Assembly: GCA_018287875.1 (NCBI GenBank)
Contig: JAGVVL010000001.1
Coordinates: 9,052,001-9,116,000, forward strand
Length of the DNA: 64,000 nt
Origin: Nigrospora sphaerica
Lineage: Eukaryota > Ascomycota > Sordariomycetes > Amphisphaeriales > Apiosporaceae
Direction: 5' to 3'
Part shown: positions 33,870 to 45,175 of the stretch, piece after piece
How positions within the stretch are numbered: the first letter of the stretch is position 1
How the letters are laid out: each line of letters starts with the position of its first letter
Translations under genes and position numbers: made by a program
Notes under the pieces: generated by a model
What the model was told of the DNA's origin: nothing
Seen by the model: only the letters and a program-made list of their open reading frames with translations
Database searches by the model: none

Positions 33870-35939
33870 ATGAGTGCCGCCGTGAAGCTTGTCACCGACG
33901 CCTTTGAGGTGCGAGGCGAGAGCAACCTCTGTGCGACGTGCGTGCGGTTCATCGGGGAGCTCTCCAGCTTCTTCGCCAACGAGAACTACCCAGATGGCTG
34001 GGAAGCCAACGACACGGGCTCGAGGGTGGACACTTCGCGGGGTGTCGCCTTCAAGCACCTTGGCTTCGATGCCCTCGCCGCTAGCGCCCCGTCCTGCAGC
34101 CTCTGCTACGTGCTGCATGACGACCTAGCCCCCCTTGAAGTGGACCTGCGCTGCGGCTGGCTGGGCCTGTTCCCGCGGTACGATGAGAGGTACATCGGTT
34201 ACAACAAACGGAAGGGATACTTCCGCGCCGGCTTCAGCGAGTCCCTGGACCGAGTGCCGTGGAGCAGCCCCGGCGGCGGCGCCCCCTCGGCACACACCTT
34301 CCGCGTCGGTCGCTTGCGCCCGCCCGTGGAAGTTGGGTCTCACGATGTGCCCTACACCGAGGCCTATCTCGAGGTCTTGACAGTGGCGCCGCGGCTTACG
34401 CTCGAGCTCGTGGCCCAAAGGCACAGTCACTGGGTCAAATCGTGCGACACGGATTCATGGATGCACACCAAGTGCGGCGGGCGCTCCGGCGCGCAGCTTC
34501 ACGACGAGGGCTTGCTCCCCACGCGCGTCGTCGACCTGGGGCCGGCGGGATCCGGCGAGACGCCCCGCCTATACGTCGCCCGGCCGGGGGAAAAGGCAGC
34601 CTATGTCGCCCTCAGCCACTGTTGGGGCGGCGCCATTCCCGCGAGCACGGTGCAGGGGAACCTGGAGGCGCGTCTGTCCGCCTTGTCCATCGACGAGCTG
34701 CCACGCAACTTCCGTGACGCCATCGCCGTCACCCGGGTGCTGGGCCTCCGCTACCTGTGGGTCGACAGCCTCTGCATCGTGCAGGACTCGCCCGCCGACT
34801 GGGCGGCCGAGGCCGGGCGCATGGCGCCCCTCTACGCCGGCGCCTCCCTCGTCCTCTCCGTCTTGGAGGCACCCTCGAGCGACGTGGGTTTCCTCCACCC
34901 CGAGGCCGACCGCGTGCCGCGGGCCGCCCTCAACGAGGAGTACGCCGTGCAGAAGGCATTCGGACGCGTCTACGAGTATCTCGATGCGTGTTCGCTGAAC
35001 GGGCGCGCCTGGTGCATGCAGGAGAGGATCCTCGCGCCGCGCGTGCTGCACTTCGGCCGCCAGCAGATGTTTTGGGAGTGCGACTCGTGCTTCACGAGCG
35101 AGGCCGGCGACGTCGTCCACGGCGAGAACACGGGCCACGTGGCGGCGTCCTTCATGATGCTCCGCAAGACGCTCCGCACGGCGCCTTCTTCGGATGCGCC
35201 CTGGGCCTTCTGGTACCGCATGGTGGAGGAGTACACGACGCGTCGCTTGACCGTCGGCACGGACAAGCTGATCGCCGTGGCCGGCGTGGCCGCCGCCCTG
35301 AAGCGCCTGGAGCCCGCGCTGACCTACGTCGCGGGGCTGTGGCGCGAGGATCTCGCCGCCGCGCTCGTCTGGGGCGCCAAATACGATCATTACGACGGCC
35401 GCCGGCAGTGGGGTTACGCTTCGCACGACAAGTGCAGCGAGCTGGTTCCGGCACCCCCCACCAACGGTCGACCGCGTGCCCCGAGCTGGAGCTGGGCGTC
35501 CCTCGACGGCGCCGTCATATTCTGGCGCCAGCGCTCGGGCGACCCCGAGGTCATGCTCGAGCGTCTCAACCTGGTCATGGAAAGGGGGGAGGACGACCTC
35601 AACGAGCCGCAGCCGCAGGCCGTCTTGGAGGCGCGCGGCCTATTGGCCAAAATGGTATACCACCCCTCGGAGGCGCGCGACGGGCCCGACGTCGGCACTT
35701 TGGAGCACGCCGACGAAGGAAATACCGCCGGCATGGGAGGCTGCGTGATGGACACGGAGAGACACGTAAAGCGGGAGTGCTATGCTTTGCTTGTGTTTTC
35801 TGCCAGTCTAGGAGAGAAATACGCTCTCGTCCTCGATTGCGTCGACGGAGGCACGACGTTCAAGCGTGTCGGGATTTGTAAGACAGGTGACTTTACAGAT
35901 CTCAGCGGCTTCTCAGTCATGGACCTCAAGATTGTCTGA
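33870..35939 (+). CDS. HET-domain protein (heterokaryon incompatibility type)
   Basis: Single exon, 689 residues. The HET domain is unmistakable, with blocks YVALSHCWGG at about residues 243-252, ELPRNFRDAIAVTRVLGLRY, LWVDSLCIVQDSPADWAAEA and MAPLYAGASLVLSV, followed by the later block GRAWCMQERILAPRVLHFG. The N-terminal 240 residues contain Cys pairs (NLCATCVRF, SCSLCYVLH) often seen before HET domains. The C-terminal half (WSWASLDGAV) is variable. HET proteins mediate allorecognition cell death between incompatible strains. Most genomic copies have no assigned partner. No NLR, Nod-like or partner gene is adjacent. The flanks are AT-rich on both sides. The start is the first ATG in the frame. 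Confidence 0.92.
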   Translation: MSAAVKLVTDAFEVRGESNLCATCVRFIGELSSFFANENYPDGWEANDTGSRVDTSRGVAFKHLGFDALAASAPSCSLCYVLHDDLAPLEVDLRCGWLGLFPRYDERYIGYNKRKGYFRAGFSESLDRVPWSSPGGGAPSAHTFRVGRLRPPVEVGSHDVPYTEAYLEVLTVAPRLTLELVAQRHSHWVKSCDTDSWMHTKCGGRSGAQLHDEGLLPTRVVDLGPAGSGETPRLYVARPGEKAAYVALSHCWGGAIPASTVQGNLEARLSALSIDELPRNFRDAIAVTRVLGLRYLWVDSLCIVQDSPADWAAEAGRMAPLYAGASLVLSVLEAPSSDVGFLHPEADRVPRAALNEEYAVQKAFGRVYEYLDACSLNGRAWCMQERILAPRVLHFGRQQMFWECDSCFTSEAGDVVHGENTGHVAASFMMLRKTLRTAPSSDAPWAFWYRMVEEYTTRRLTVGTDKLIAVAGVAAALKRLEPALTYVAGLWREDLAAALVWGAKYDHYDGRRQWGYASHDKCSELVPAPPTNGRPRAPSWSWASLDGAVIFWRQRSGDPEVMLERLNLVMERGEDDLNEPQPQAVLEARGLLAKMVYHPSEARDGPDVGTLEHADEGNTAGMGGCVMDTERHVKRECYALLVFSASLGEKYALVLDCVDGGTTFKRVGICKTGDFTDLSGFSVMDLKIV

Positions 35940-36640
35940 AAAAGAAAAGCCTGACTGACCACTGAGACTCCACCACTGTATCTTTGGGATACCACTCAGG
36001 CTACCAAGTCCTCCTTCCACATCTTCGTCTCTTTGCGTAGCTCGGTTGGATCCCTTTGTCAGATGCCAAACCCGGGCAGAAGTAAAGCCTTTAGTCGGGG
36101 TACTGTTCTTGAATAGTCAGTCGATCTCTTCGAGCAACCGTCCCTTGCAGTTGGGGATGAAGTGCACACAGACGATAGAGGCTGCCGCAAACGAGCCGAA
36201 AATCAAGCAAATCTTGGATCCCAGCTCGACATATGGGGCATAAAGCAGGTAGGGTGGAGAAAAGGTGACGACGAATCTCAATGAAGGCGGTTGTGGTTAG
36301 AAATCCCAAGTACAGTCCAATTATTAATTGCGGGATAGCTTCATCTAACTCAATGGTATCTAATACCACACGAGCACATTCAGCAGAAACCTACAACCAC
36401 TTATTCCTGTACATCTCTCACCGATTTAACCTCACTATAATTCGGTCCCATAAGAAACAGTTAGAAGAGTGAACGTAGCATCCGGCGTCCTTCAACAGAC
36501 ATAAAGTTATGCGAGGCGATTGGTAATGTATTAGGGGTTTATACGTAGTTCTACGTGTCGTGTAGCTAACTGCTAGGGTACTTTAAGCTTCCTATTACCT
36601 ATACGCCTTGTTGTAACGATGCGCCGGGTTTGGGATGTCT
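35940..36640. other. AT-rich intergenic region, no gene seen
   Basis: From about 36290 to 36610 the sequence is AT-rich with many TA dinucleotides, much like the island before the HET gene. No ORF of note. Confidence 0.5.
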
Positions 36641-37733
36641 CTAAAGGCATTGCGAGTCTAACAAGCTTCGGTCAGTATTCGGTCATGAGTTGTAAATGGG
36701 ATATGGACAACGTACACCAGTCGTTAGTCTTGGAGCATGTGCTGCCGGCGGCACAGGAAGTACAACCGGTGAAGCCAGCGCCGCCACATTGCGCGAACTT
36801 GGGCGCCGAGCAGCCGCCGCCGTTGCCCGGGGTGTTGGTGGGTGCGGGGGCGGTCGAGGTGCGAGTCACAAAGGTCGTCGTGGGCAACGGCGAGGGGGGG
36901 TCGCTGTTGCCGCCGCCGGAGCAGGTGAAAACGGACGGCCCGGGCACCGTGTACGAGTTGAAGTTGCTGTAGATGTTGACCGTGTAGCCAGGGTCCGACT
37001 CCTTGACGAAGCCGGGGATCTTGGCCGTATTGGACGGCGTCGTGCTGCCGCCGCCCGTCACCTTGATCTGCGCGCATGAGATGTAAAACTGCGGGATCCC
37101 CGCGGGCCAGGGGTTGTGGATGCCCAGCGACTGGATGCGCAGCAGGTACTCGCCATCGGCGATGCACGAAGGGATGTTAAAGGTGTACGAGCCCTCCATG
37201 GGCCACGAGGCCTGGTTGCCGCTGAAGGTTGGGCCTGTGAAATCACCCGTCTGCGTCAATCATCTGATTCTAGGGCGTGCCCGTGGGTAAAGGGCCGAGT
37301 ACAAAAAGGTCAAGACTGAAATAGAAGAACCGCGGGAAGGGTGGGATGTGCGTGCTGAGAGAAGCTGCTTACCCCAGTCCTTGATCTTGAACCAGTTTCC
37401 ACTCCCATCGTAGTCCTTGGCCGAGCCGGGGGCCTTGGACATGTAGAGAGATACAGGGCCCTGGTGGTAGACGGGGGTGTCGAGGCTGAAGGTAAAGGAG
37501 CTCCCCGCCTGGACCGTCACAGTGCTCGTGGCAGCACCATCGGCGCCTTGGTTACACCGCAAGTCGTTCGAGGCCAAGTCGGTCACGGGCGAGTTGTAGT
37601 TGCTGTTCTTGCGGATGTAGTCGAAGACGGGGTACTTGTTTGCGCCGACGCTCAATTGCTGGAAGATGTAGTGAGCCGTCACGCCCTCGGCGGCGAGCAG
37701 CGACGTCAGCGCCACGGCTGCAAAGTGCTTCAT
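36641..37733 (-). CDS. AA9 lytic polysaccharide monooxygenase with C-terminal CBM1
   Basis: Exons 37373-37733, 36716-37234 and a 17-nt exon 36641-36657; 298 residues. The signal peptide ([20 protein letters not shown]) ends exactly before His21, which becomes the N-terminal His of the copper histidine brace. The second brace residue is His90 in [11 protein letters not shown], and the axial Tyr171 lies in [13 protein letters not shown]. His160 and Gln169 are the usual second-sphere residues. A Gly/Ser/Pro/Thr linker then leads to a family 1 cellulose-binding module ([18 protein letters not shown]). The last intron interrupts the module: splicing of TGGT|GTACGT to AG|AC completes it as WYSQCL. 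The enzyme oxidatively cleaves cellulose outside the cell. The first acceptor (ACAG|GC at 37234) is chosen because it gives the family stretch [15 protein letters not shown]. Confidence 0.95.
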
Positions 37734-39987
37734 GATGGGCAAAGACGGAGGATCTGCAGGCGGCTCTAGAGGGCATGCAAGGATGGGCTTGTCGATCCGG
37801 GAGATCTGCGATAAAGTGATGGGTTCCCGGGCCCAGTTATAGTCGAAGCTGATGAGGCCCCGTCCGCATAATGCAGCCGAAGGCCGGCATGGCCAAGCCT
37901 CGCTTCACGGCTCTGGAATGCGCCTTCTTCAGCTTTCGACCCAAGTTTTGCCACGCGTGCCCATTTATTCCCCCTTCAGTTACGGTACGAGGTTGGCCGA
38001 GGATGCATCGTCCGGCCCGAATAGGCCGTGCAGATGTGGTCCGTACCGTTTGTGGCCTAGACCGTTGTCTCTTCCACCAACCGCGAGCCGCCGGCAAATT
38101 GCACCAGAAAATGGTTGATGTCACGCCACCACATCCGGAATCGCTAGGGTAACCAGTGCTTCCGTTTATACCCACTGACACCACCGGCACCATCACCTCC
38201 TTGTCGCTTTCGCCCAAGTACGAATGGGCCGTCATGGACGAAGCCATGGGTTCCCATGGCAGCAACGCGTGACAGCACGAAGCGGGTCCTGTCAAGCGAC
38301 ATGGTGTCAACGAAAGGCGGTGCACAGACGAGAAGGATGCTCGAGATACCCTCAGTAGGGAAGTCATGGATATACCTGTGGGAAGACCTTTCATTTGTAC
38401 CGTATCCGCTGTCGACGCCCATGACACGATGCGGTGTTTTGATGTGGGCTTCCCGGGACACGGCCCAGCATCGGAGCTTGACCATGAACTTCCGACATCT
38501 TCTCCCTCTTGAAAACAGCTGCGGCAACGAAGTGTAGGAGCCTGTGGGGCAGTGTCCATAGGCGGCAGAGACTGTGATCGTATTATCAGCAGGTCATCGC
38601 TGATGATATGATAACAGTCTCTGCCATATGTGGCGTCTCGGTAACCATGTTGGCACTGACACCGTGGTTGCTATTGGTCGCTATTCAAGCGACATCATAT
38701 CGTAGTCTCGTGGCTTAGGTTAAGTACCTTCCTTCCACCGGCTGGAATGTGCTCGCTGTTGTGAAAGATCGAGCAAGCTTCTGCGTTCCTTCCAGGGAAG
38801 AGACATTTAGTCTTGTTAGTCAAGTTTCGTAAGAAAATTGGGTCGGCCGTGTGTGAAGCACACAATTACTTTCCCTGCGCCCTATGATAATTTCGGTACT
38901 TACGACCATGCCTTGACGCCATCCAACTGTACTTCCTGCTGCACCGAATGGCTCGTCAGACTGCAGGCCTCGGCCATCTACGCCTCAGTTGGGTCCAGCC
39001 CACAGCCCGGGAGGCATAGGTTCTCACAACGACGAGAAATCAAGCGGAAGCAGGGCTGCTTCGGCCATGGATCTTAGAGCATTCGCCTAAGTACATTGCA
39101 CACAAACCAACCCCTGTACTACGAGGGACAGTTACTGTACGATTTCTGTGGAGACGAGCAATCGCCGCATTCCGTGGAAGGAGAGAGAGAAAAAACAAAG
39201 CCAGTTTACAGCCTGTTTTATCACCCTTATGGCCCATAGCAACGCGAGGCTACTCAGGGATGACTTTCAATAGGATACGCAGTGAATTACTATAACCTAT
39301 GTTGACCTCGAGTGAAGCTGAATTGTCAACTTTATCCACAGACTGCATTCAAAGAAGCTAGCTAATTTACACGAACTGGGTGGGATCTGGAGACCTTGCA
39401 AGACTGCGACATCAGTGGGGACGTGCATTGGTTACTAAGTAAAGTAATTAGCCTCGTCTACAAGATGACATGAATCTATACTTTGGTACAACCCGAAATG
39501 GGATGTAGTACCCTTGCCCTGTACCCAACTAGCGCAGCCCGCTGTGGTCTGGTACCACCAAGACCCCCACCCCCTTGGTAGCCCCTAGGTATAAAAGAAG
39601 GCCATCGTGACATGAATAAATTTGGGCTTCAGTAGTTGCCGGTTGTCAGTATGCTGACACTCATAGATGACTTGAACTGTGTCGACGATAAATGGGCCGT
39701 GGGTAGAAATCGGTCCGAGGTCGAGGAGAAATGTAATTCGAAGTCCCCTTCCCACAACTGGAGACTAGTATAATAACATATGAGGAATCATTGATACACG
39801 TCTTTTGGCTAGCAATCTTGTGTACCTTGAGCCCACCAAGGCTATGAAGTATAGCTACTGCATTAGGTCTTGTTGTTCCGTGCTTGATTCTTACTTCTCC
39901 CAGCTGTGGAATGCTTCATAAGGCTTTGCCCCTTAAATTCGACCAGCATAGCATCCAACCGATCGCCGTTTCTCCAACCCCTGCTTT
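37734..39987. other. 2.3 kb intergenic region, includes a hairpin
   Basis: Upstream of the AA9 gene and 3' of the NmrA-like gene. Two overlapping minus-strand frames (37837-38559 and 38144-38527) are open, but neither shows a known domain. A strong inverted repeat at 38564-38625 is listed separately. Confidence 0.45.
38564..38625. repeat. Inverted repeat (hairpin) with perfect 12-bp ends
   Basis: GGCAGAGACTGT at the left end is matched perfectly in reverse complement by ACAGTCTCTGCC at the right end. The pairing continues with mismatches through ATCAGC/GCTGAT, leaving an 8-base loop. It could be a small foldback element or an RNA hairpin. No clear target-site duplication was seen. Confidence 0.75.
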
Positions 39988-40995
39988 CTAGGCTGAGTCC
40001 TCTTTCGAACTGGCCAGCAAATTTCGGCCGACGTATACCTTGGCGTCCCGCGCGCCGTCGACCAGCTGACGAACGAAGCCGCTCACCGACGTACACTCAA
40101 GGTCGGGGTAGAGTACCTTGGCATCCAAGTAGCCTAGGTACTCGGCGTGCTCGGGCGTGTTATCGCCCCGGATACCGCGACTGTACCTGTACTCGGCCAT
40201 GCCGAGCTGCAGCATCGTCGGCAGGTCTGTCGGGTTCGCGGAGTTGGCGCTCCGCAGCGCCGCCATTTGGGCCTCCAGGTCCGTTTTGGTGATGGGTTCC
40301 CGCGGGACGGGCTCGCCCACCTGCGCCTCGACGGCGGCCCAGACGGCGTTCTGCGTCGTGACCTCGCCGTAGGCGAAGACGTAGCGGTTGAGCGTGCGCG
40401 GGTCCGCAATGATGCGCGCGACATAGCGGCCGATGTCGGCCTGGTCAATCATGGCGGTGCGCGTCTCGCCGTCGCCCACGATGACGTCGCCGACCGAGAG
40501 GGCCTCGGCGACGGGCCCTGAAGAGACGGTGGGCAGGCCGATGTGGTACCACCAGCCAACGTCGATGACCGTGTAGGGCAGGTACAAGCGCTTGCAACGG
40601 TCGAGCAAGTCCTCTTTAAGGTCGCGAAGCCTCATGACCCCCCGGGGGCCCACAGTGGCGAAGAAGCTGGGAACGAAGCGGCCCACGCCGGCCCGGTGGG
40701 CGGCGTCGACGAGGGAGTCCGACTCGGCGCGCGACGTGGGCAGTAGGCATGAGACGACGACGTCGGCGCCTTTGAGGGCCGCTGCCAATTCGTCCGTGTT
40801 CGTGAAGTCGACGGCCTCGACGGCGGCGCCGGCCTGGGCCAGCTTCTTGTAGGCGTCCTTCTCCGCCGATTCCGGGCGGGCCAAGGCCACGAGCTGGAAT
40901 TGGTCGGGCGACGCCAGCAGCTGTGTGGCGATCGAGCGCCCCGTCTCGCCCGAGGCGCCGGCGAGGGCGACGCGAAGCTTCTTGTTAGTGCTCAT
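39988..40995 (-). CDS. NmrA-like / isoflavone reductase-type NAD(P)-binding protein
   Basis: Single exon, 335 residues. The N-terminal nucleotide-binding turn is RVALAGASGETGRSIATQLL (about residues 8-27), a variant of GxxGxxG. It is followed by VVALARPE-like strand features (LVALARPESAEKD), GADVVVSCLLPTSRAESD and RFVPSFFATVGP. These resemble phenylcoumaran benzylic ether or isoflavone reductases and NmrA regulators, an atypical branch of short-chain dehydrogenases. Residues CKRLYLPYTVIDVGWWYH and DIGRYVARII are typical for the substrate part. Function could be reduction of an aromatic metabolite or redox sensing. The P450 (14-16 kb) and the polyketide cluster (48-63 kb) are too far away to assign a pathway. 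The sequence looks intact. Confidence 0.85.
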   Translation of the reverse strand: MSTNKKLRVALAGASGETGRSIATQLLASPDQFQLVALARPESAEKDAYKKLAQAGAAVEAVDFTNTDELAAALKGADVVVSCLLPTSRAESDSLVDAAHRAGVGRFVPSFFATVGPRGVMRLRDLKEDLLDRCKRLYLPYTVIDVGWWYHIGLPTVSSGPVAEALSVGDVIVGDGETRTAMIDQADIGRYVARIIADPRTLNRYVFAYGEVTTQNAVWAAVEAQVGEPVPREPITKTDLEAQMAALRSANSANPTDLPTMLQLGMAEYRYSRGIRGDNTPEHAEYLGYLDAKVLYPDLECTSVSGFVRQLVDGARDAKVYVGRNLLASSKEDSA

Positions 40996-42597
40996 AGTGC
41001 AATGTCCAGAGTTGGTGGTTCAACTACGAAAAAGTGGAGGTATCGGGAAGGGCTGTCTTATGGTAGCAGAACGTTGATACATCAACACGGCGGGGAATAT
41101 CACCATGGGACTTTTAGCTCGTACAATACCGCGCTAATATGGAGCGTCGGCTAGTTGATAAACACCGGGTCCGAATGGTGGACGGCATTCCCTTGACACT
41201 AACTCCGTGGCTGCCCACTTGCGATGCCTTACATAAGCATTTCTAGAAAACACCACGCCCGAATCAGCAGGAAGCGGGGCGTAGTGTGGTACTTGAGCTG
41301 CGTCCGCGCTACAGGAGGATTCATTTTGGGCCAACCGACAGCAGAGCGTGACACCTAAGGATCGCTTAGGCCCACATTTAGCGCAGCGCGGGATGATAAC
41401 ATCAAGCCAGAAATGGCGAAAATGCACGGGGTACGTGGATTATTAATACGAAAAAGCCTGAAATTGCGAAAATGCACAAGGTACGTCGATTATTAATACG
41501 AAAGCGCCAAAGGATGGCTCGAGGTTGGTGCCGCGCTCGACACAAGTGGCGGGCAGAGTTATGGCGTGTATCAACATTGTAAAACTGTTCGTGGATGTTA
41601 AGAGCAGCTGATCTGGGCTTTCTCCAAGAACGATTAATACTATAGCTAAGCTCAGAGTACCGTTTGCGCCAAGGGGTTGGGAATGCAGAAGATGACAGTC
41701 GTGATCGGGCCTCTCCTGTGCACGAGTGCGCGTCGAGCCGGCCAAGGCAGCGAGTCTTACGGCGCAGCAAAGAAGTCTGGTTTTGTGCCGCGCTCATCGA
41801 GAACATCCGGGCTGAACATCTTTCCTTCTTCTGATTATTAGCCCCTTCCCCTGAGAGTAAGCGTATCACGGGCCAGCTGTTTACTTCTATGGGCAACTGT
41901 TTCTATGCTGTGATATTTATGCTATATTAGGCCTTTTCATCATGGACCGAAGTTTCACTGCTGGTTACTTACCTAGGTTCATCTCCAGATTATTCCAGTG
42001 AGCAGGAAGGCGACTATTCCCTATCGCCCACTATCATCCACCCCAACTTCCACATTTTGAGATTCTCAACTTCGGGACGCCAACGCCAGAGGGCTTATAT
42101 CTTGAGCCTTTTGAGGTAGACCCACTGGGGGCGGGGGGCAACCTACTTATAATAAATCAACTCGAAAACTTTAACAGTCACGGGTGGACAGGCCGGTATC
42201 GTCTTCCGACTGCGATTACCCGGCAACCGGCCTCGGTAACGACGCGGGAATGGGCCAAGTGCGGCAATGACGGAGGTATACGTGGTGAATTTATATAATT
42301 GTTTAGATCCCGGTGGCAGCACTTCCGGGCCTGAGCCGGCCGAGTTTGATTTAGCCGCCGACCCTTGCCGCGAAATTCCCTGCCGCCGGTGGCGATAAGA
42401 CCCGTTGCTCCACCTCCCCGTGGTCCTACAGGATATGCAATCTACCTGGCGTGGTTGGGCTTGAGGCGCCAACTCCATATAATACCCCGAAACCCCTTCT
42501 CGCACAATGGCCGTGAACCACCTTTGCACATTTGCAGCACACAAACGTTTGTTTCTGCTTTCTGACCTGGGGACCACGCCACTGCCCGTGAAACAAG
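40996..42597. other. Intergenic region with a 50-bp duplication
   Basis: Divergent region between the NmrA-like and GH12 genes. Contains a tandem duplication (separate entry). Other ORFs are short and unrecognised. Confidence 0.5.
41411..41510 (+). repeat. Two tandem copies of a 50-bp unit
   Basis: Copy 1 (41411-41460) and copy 2 (41461-41510) share AAAT-GCGAAAATGCAC, GGTACGT-GATTATTAATACG and related parts with few mismatches. Seen directly. No coding or structural role is apparent. Confidence 0.85.
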
Positions 42598-43544
42598 ATG
42601 TTTTACAAACTGTTCGCGATCCTCGCCGTCTTGGCATTGGGTGCGAGAGGAGCCGTCGTGCCGACGTCGACGAGCCAGGGCGTGGCCTCGCGAGCGGCAC
42701 CGGTGCAATCCCTTTGCACGCAGTATGCATACCTCAAGACGAACGGCTACGAGATCCTGAACAACCTGTGGGGCATCGACACGGCCACGGGTGGGTCGCA
42801 GTGCACGTACTACAACGGCGCCGTCGGCGCGGCCGTTGCCTTCAGCTCCGACTGGACGTGGAGGGGCAGCGACAACACGGTCAAGAGCTACGTCTACGCC
42901 AACCGCGTCTTCGACCGGGACCTCGTGAGCCGCATCCGAAGCCTGCCCACCACGGTTGAGTGGTCGTACAACACGACCGGCATTCGCGCCAACGTCGCCT
43001 ACGACATCTTTACCCACACCGATGTCGACCATGTCAACTCCAACGGCGACTACGAGCTCATGATTTGGTGGGTTGCTCCTCGAGGTCCCTTGGTGCCGAC
43101 TGCGCTAACGCCGAGGCTGCCCCGTCTCGCAGGCTCGATCGCTATGGCGGTATCTGGCCCATTACCGAGTCGGCGACGGGCTCCCCCGTGGGCAGGGTGA
43201 CCCTGGCCGGGTATGACTGGGAACTATACACAGGGTGGAATGGCGCCATGCGCGTGTACAGCTTCCTTCCGGCCAAGGGGTCCTATCTCTCTTTCGCGGC
43301 TGATGTCAAGGTGTTTTTTGATTACCTTACTGACAAGTACGCCTTCCCGGCTGACAAGCAGTATATGCTGAGTAAGTCTTCCGTCTCCTCTAAGTGCTCT
43401 TCTACGGTGCCTACCTAGCGCTGTGCTGTTTCCGCGGGCAAATCAAGTCTAACGTTACACACAGTCTACAACTTTGGCACCGAAGCCTTTACTGGTGGTC
43501 CCGCCCATTTTGATGTTGCTCGATTCCAGGCCGAGGTCCAGTGA
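42598..43544 (+). CDS. Secreted GH12 endoglucanase / xyloglucanase
   Basis: Exons 42598-43067, 43133-43371 and 43465-43544; 262 residues. The signal peptide is [19 protein letters not shown] short Ser/Thr-rich propeptide-like segment follows, then the GH12 jelly-roll. Family landmarks are [20 protein letters not shown], the catalytic nucleophile Glu153 in [17 protein letters not shown] (the codon for Trp is split by the first intron), [20 protein letters not shown], and the acid/base Glu243 in [11 protein letters not shown]. Both catalytic glutamates are present, so it should be active on beta-1,4-glucan or xyloglucan outside the cell. No binding module is attached. Together with the AA9 gene about 5 kb away it suggests a lignocellulose lifestyle, but co-regulation is only inferred. 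Confidence 0.94.
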
Positions 43545-45175
43545 AGTACAATTGTGTACTTAACTATACTGGCATCCAGTGTGGCAGTCAAAACGATGCT
43601 ATGACATCATGTAAATGCTACGCATATTACTCGTGGAGTCAGCATACCTGGGGTGACACCGAAAGTACTATAGGCGAACCACATCTTCCGTAATGAAGGA
43701 TTATTTATGTGCTTCTAGATTGAACAGGAACGACAATGCTTTTCTCCAAACTGGTTTCCCAAACTTTTCAGTCACACAGGAGTTACTCAATGCCCCGTCT
43801 TTCATAAATTCCAATCCCACCTAAATATTAGTCCCGCCTCCTATCCCCATATTTCCGTGATTTTGAAGCATATCTCAATTCTGAAGCGAGTTCTTTAGCC
43901 GCAAATGTGAATTACTGAGACATGTTCACCGGTCACGCAAAAACAGCTGTTTCCATATGACACATGTCGTGGGCTTGTTGCAGAGTGCCGGTGAGATGTA
44001 GGGTCCGAGTAAAACACCGGCCAGAGGGATCGTTCGCATCCATTCATGTCATCGCTGAACGCTCCACAATTCCTAACATTTTGTATCTTTTCATGAGTTC
44101 CTCATCATCAAGTTTGTTAAGACATTGTTTCCATTACCCAACAAGCTGTTGATTTAACAACTTGTCTTCTGGTTCGGTACAAGTGGTAAGGCCATGCTGT
44201 CAAGTTACACCAGATTAAGGCGAGATCCAAATCATTCAGCTGGTGTACAGTGCGAGTAATTTTTCTATAAACACGAAAGAAATTTGCGTAGTATTTGCTA
44301 TCAATGTTCGTGGTAGGGGGAAAGGGATAAGGCTCCGTTATTCCGTAAGGCGGAATAGAGCTAATGCTGTGGCAATTCTCCCCGCATCGTCTCAAAAGCC
44401 TTCCCCACTTTACAGTCTAAACACCACGCGCTACGTCATAGTTCCTGCGTGCCTGACATGACAAGTTTCTAAGAGGGGTGAAGCACCAGGTCCGGGGAAG
44501 TTGGCCTACTAGCAGTCAGGTTTCTCACAGTCAAATCATCCCTTTTGTGGCAGAACAGCAGATGGAGCAACATATGTGCTATTTCCAAGTTTAGGCACTT
44601 GGCAGGGTATCCAAGACCTGCCCTGCAATCCCCGCTTGAAGGGACTAGGAGAGCAAGTCATGCCCCGCGCTTGCTATCCTCATAGACGGTGTCAGAGAAG
44701 CAACGCTGGTCTTGTTCAGCAACTGATAGATCAAACAAGGCCCGGTTACGAAAGAGAACGGCCCACCCTGAGACCAGACTTCCAGACAATACAGCCTAGC
44801 CATCCACGTTCAAGACCATCCATTCCGCTTCAAGGTTCAACGATTCTGCGCTTACACAGCCCGGGGCGATACGGTCTTCAGCGCCAGCTGCCTGGCCGCG
44901 GGCGTGCGCGCCTCAAAGACACTGCGCGACCCCGGCCGCCGCCGCCAACCACCTCAGCCGGTGCCCGTGCCCTTCCCGTGGACATTTTGCGGCAGTGCTT
45001 TGGTTGTCCCCATGTTGCGGTCGTCCACACCGGGACTAGGGTTGGGCCGGGCCAAAGGGGTTTCGCTGTACGTTGATTTCGCATGAGAGTACCTCGTCGC
45101 ATTTAGGGCAGAAGGGCATATATCTGGGGCATATGATACGGACGGAAAATAACGTATAGATCTATTTCCTCTGCC
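43545..45175. other. 1.6 kb convergent intergenic region, no gene seen
   Basis: Moderately AT-rich in its first half. Short ORFs only. It should include the transcription ends of the GH12 gene and the DUF7702-like gene. Confidence 0.5.

Noticed and set aside
38144..38527. Minus-strand ORF with mixed, protein-like composition
   Set aside because: No domain recognised, overlapped by another open frame, no intron or start context to support it.
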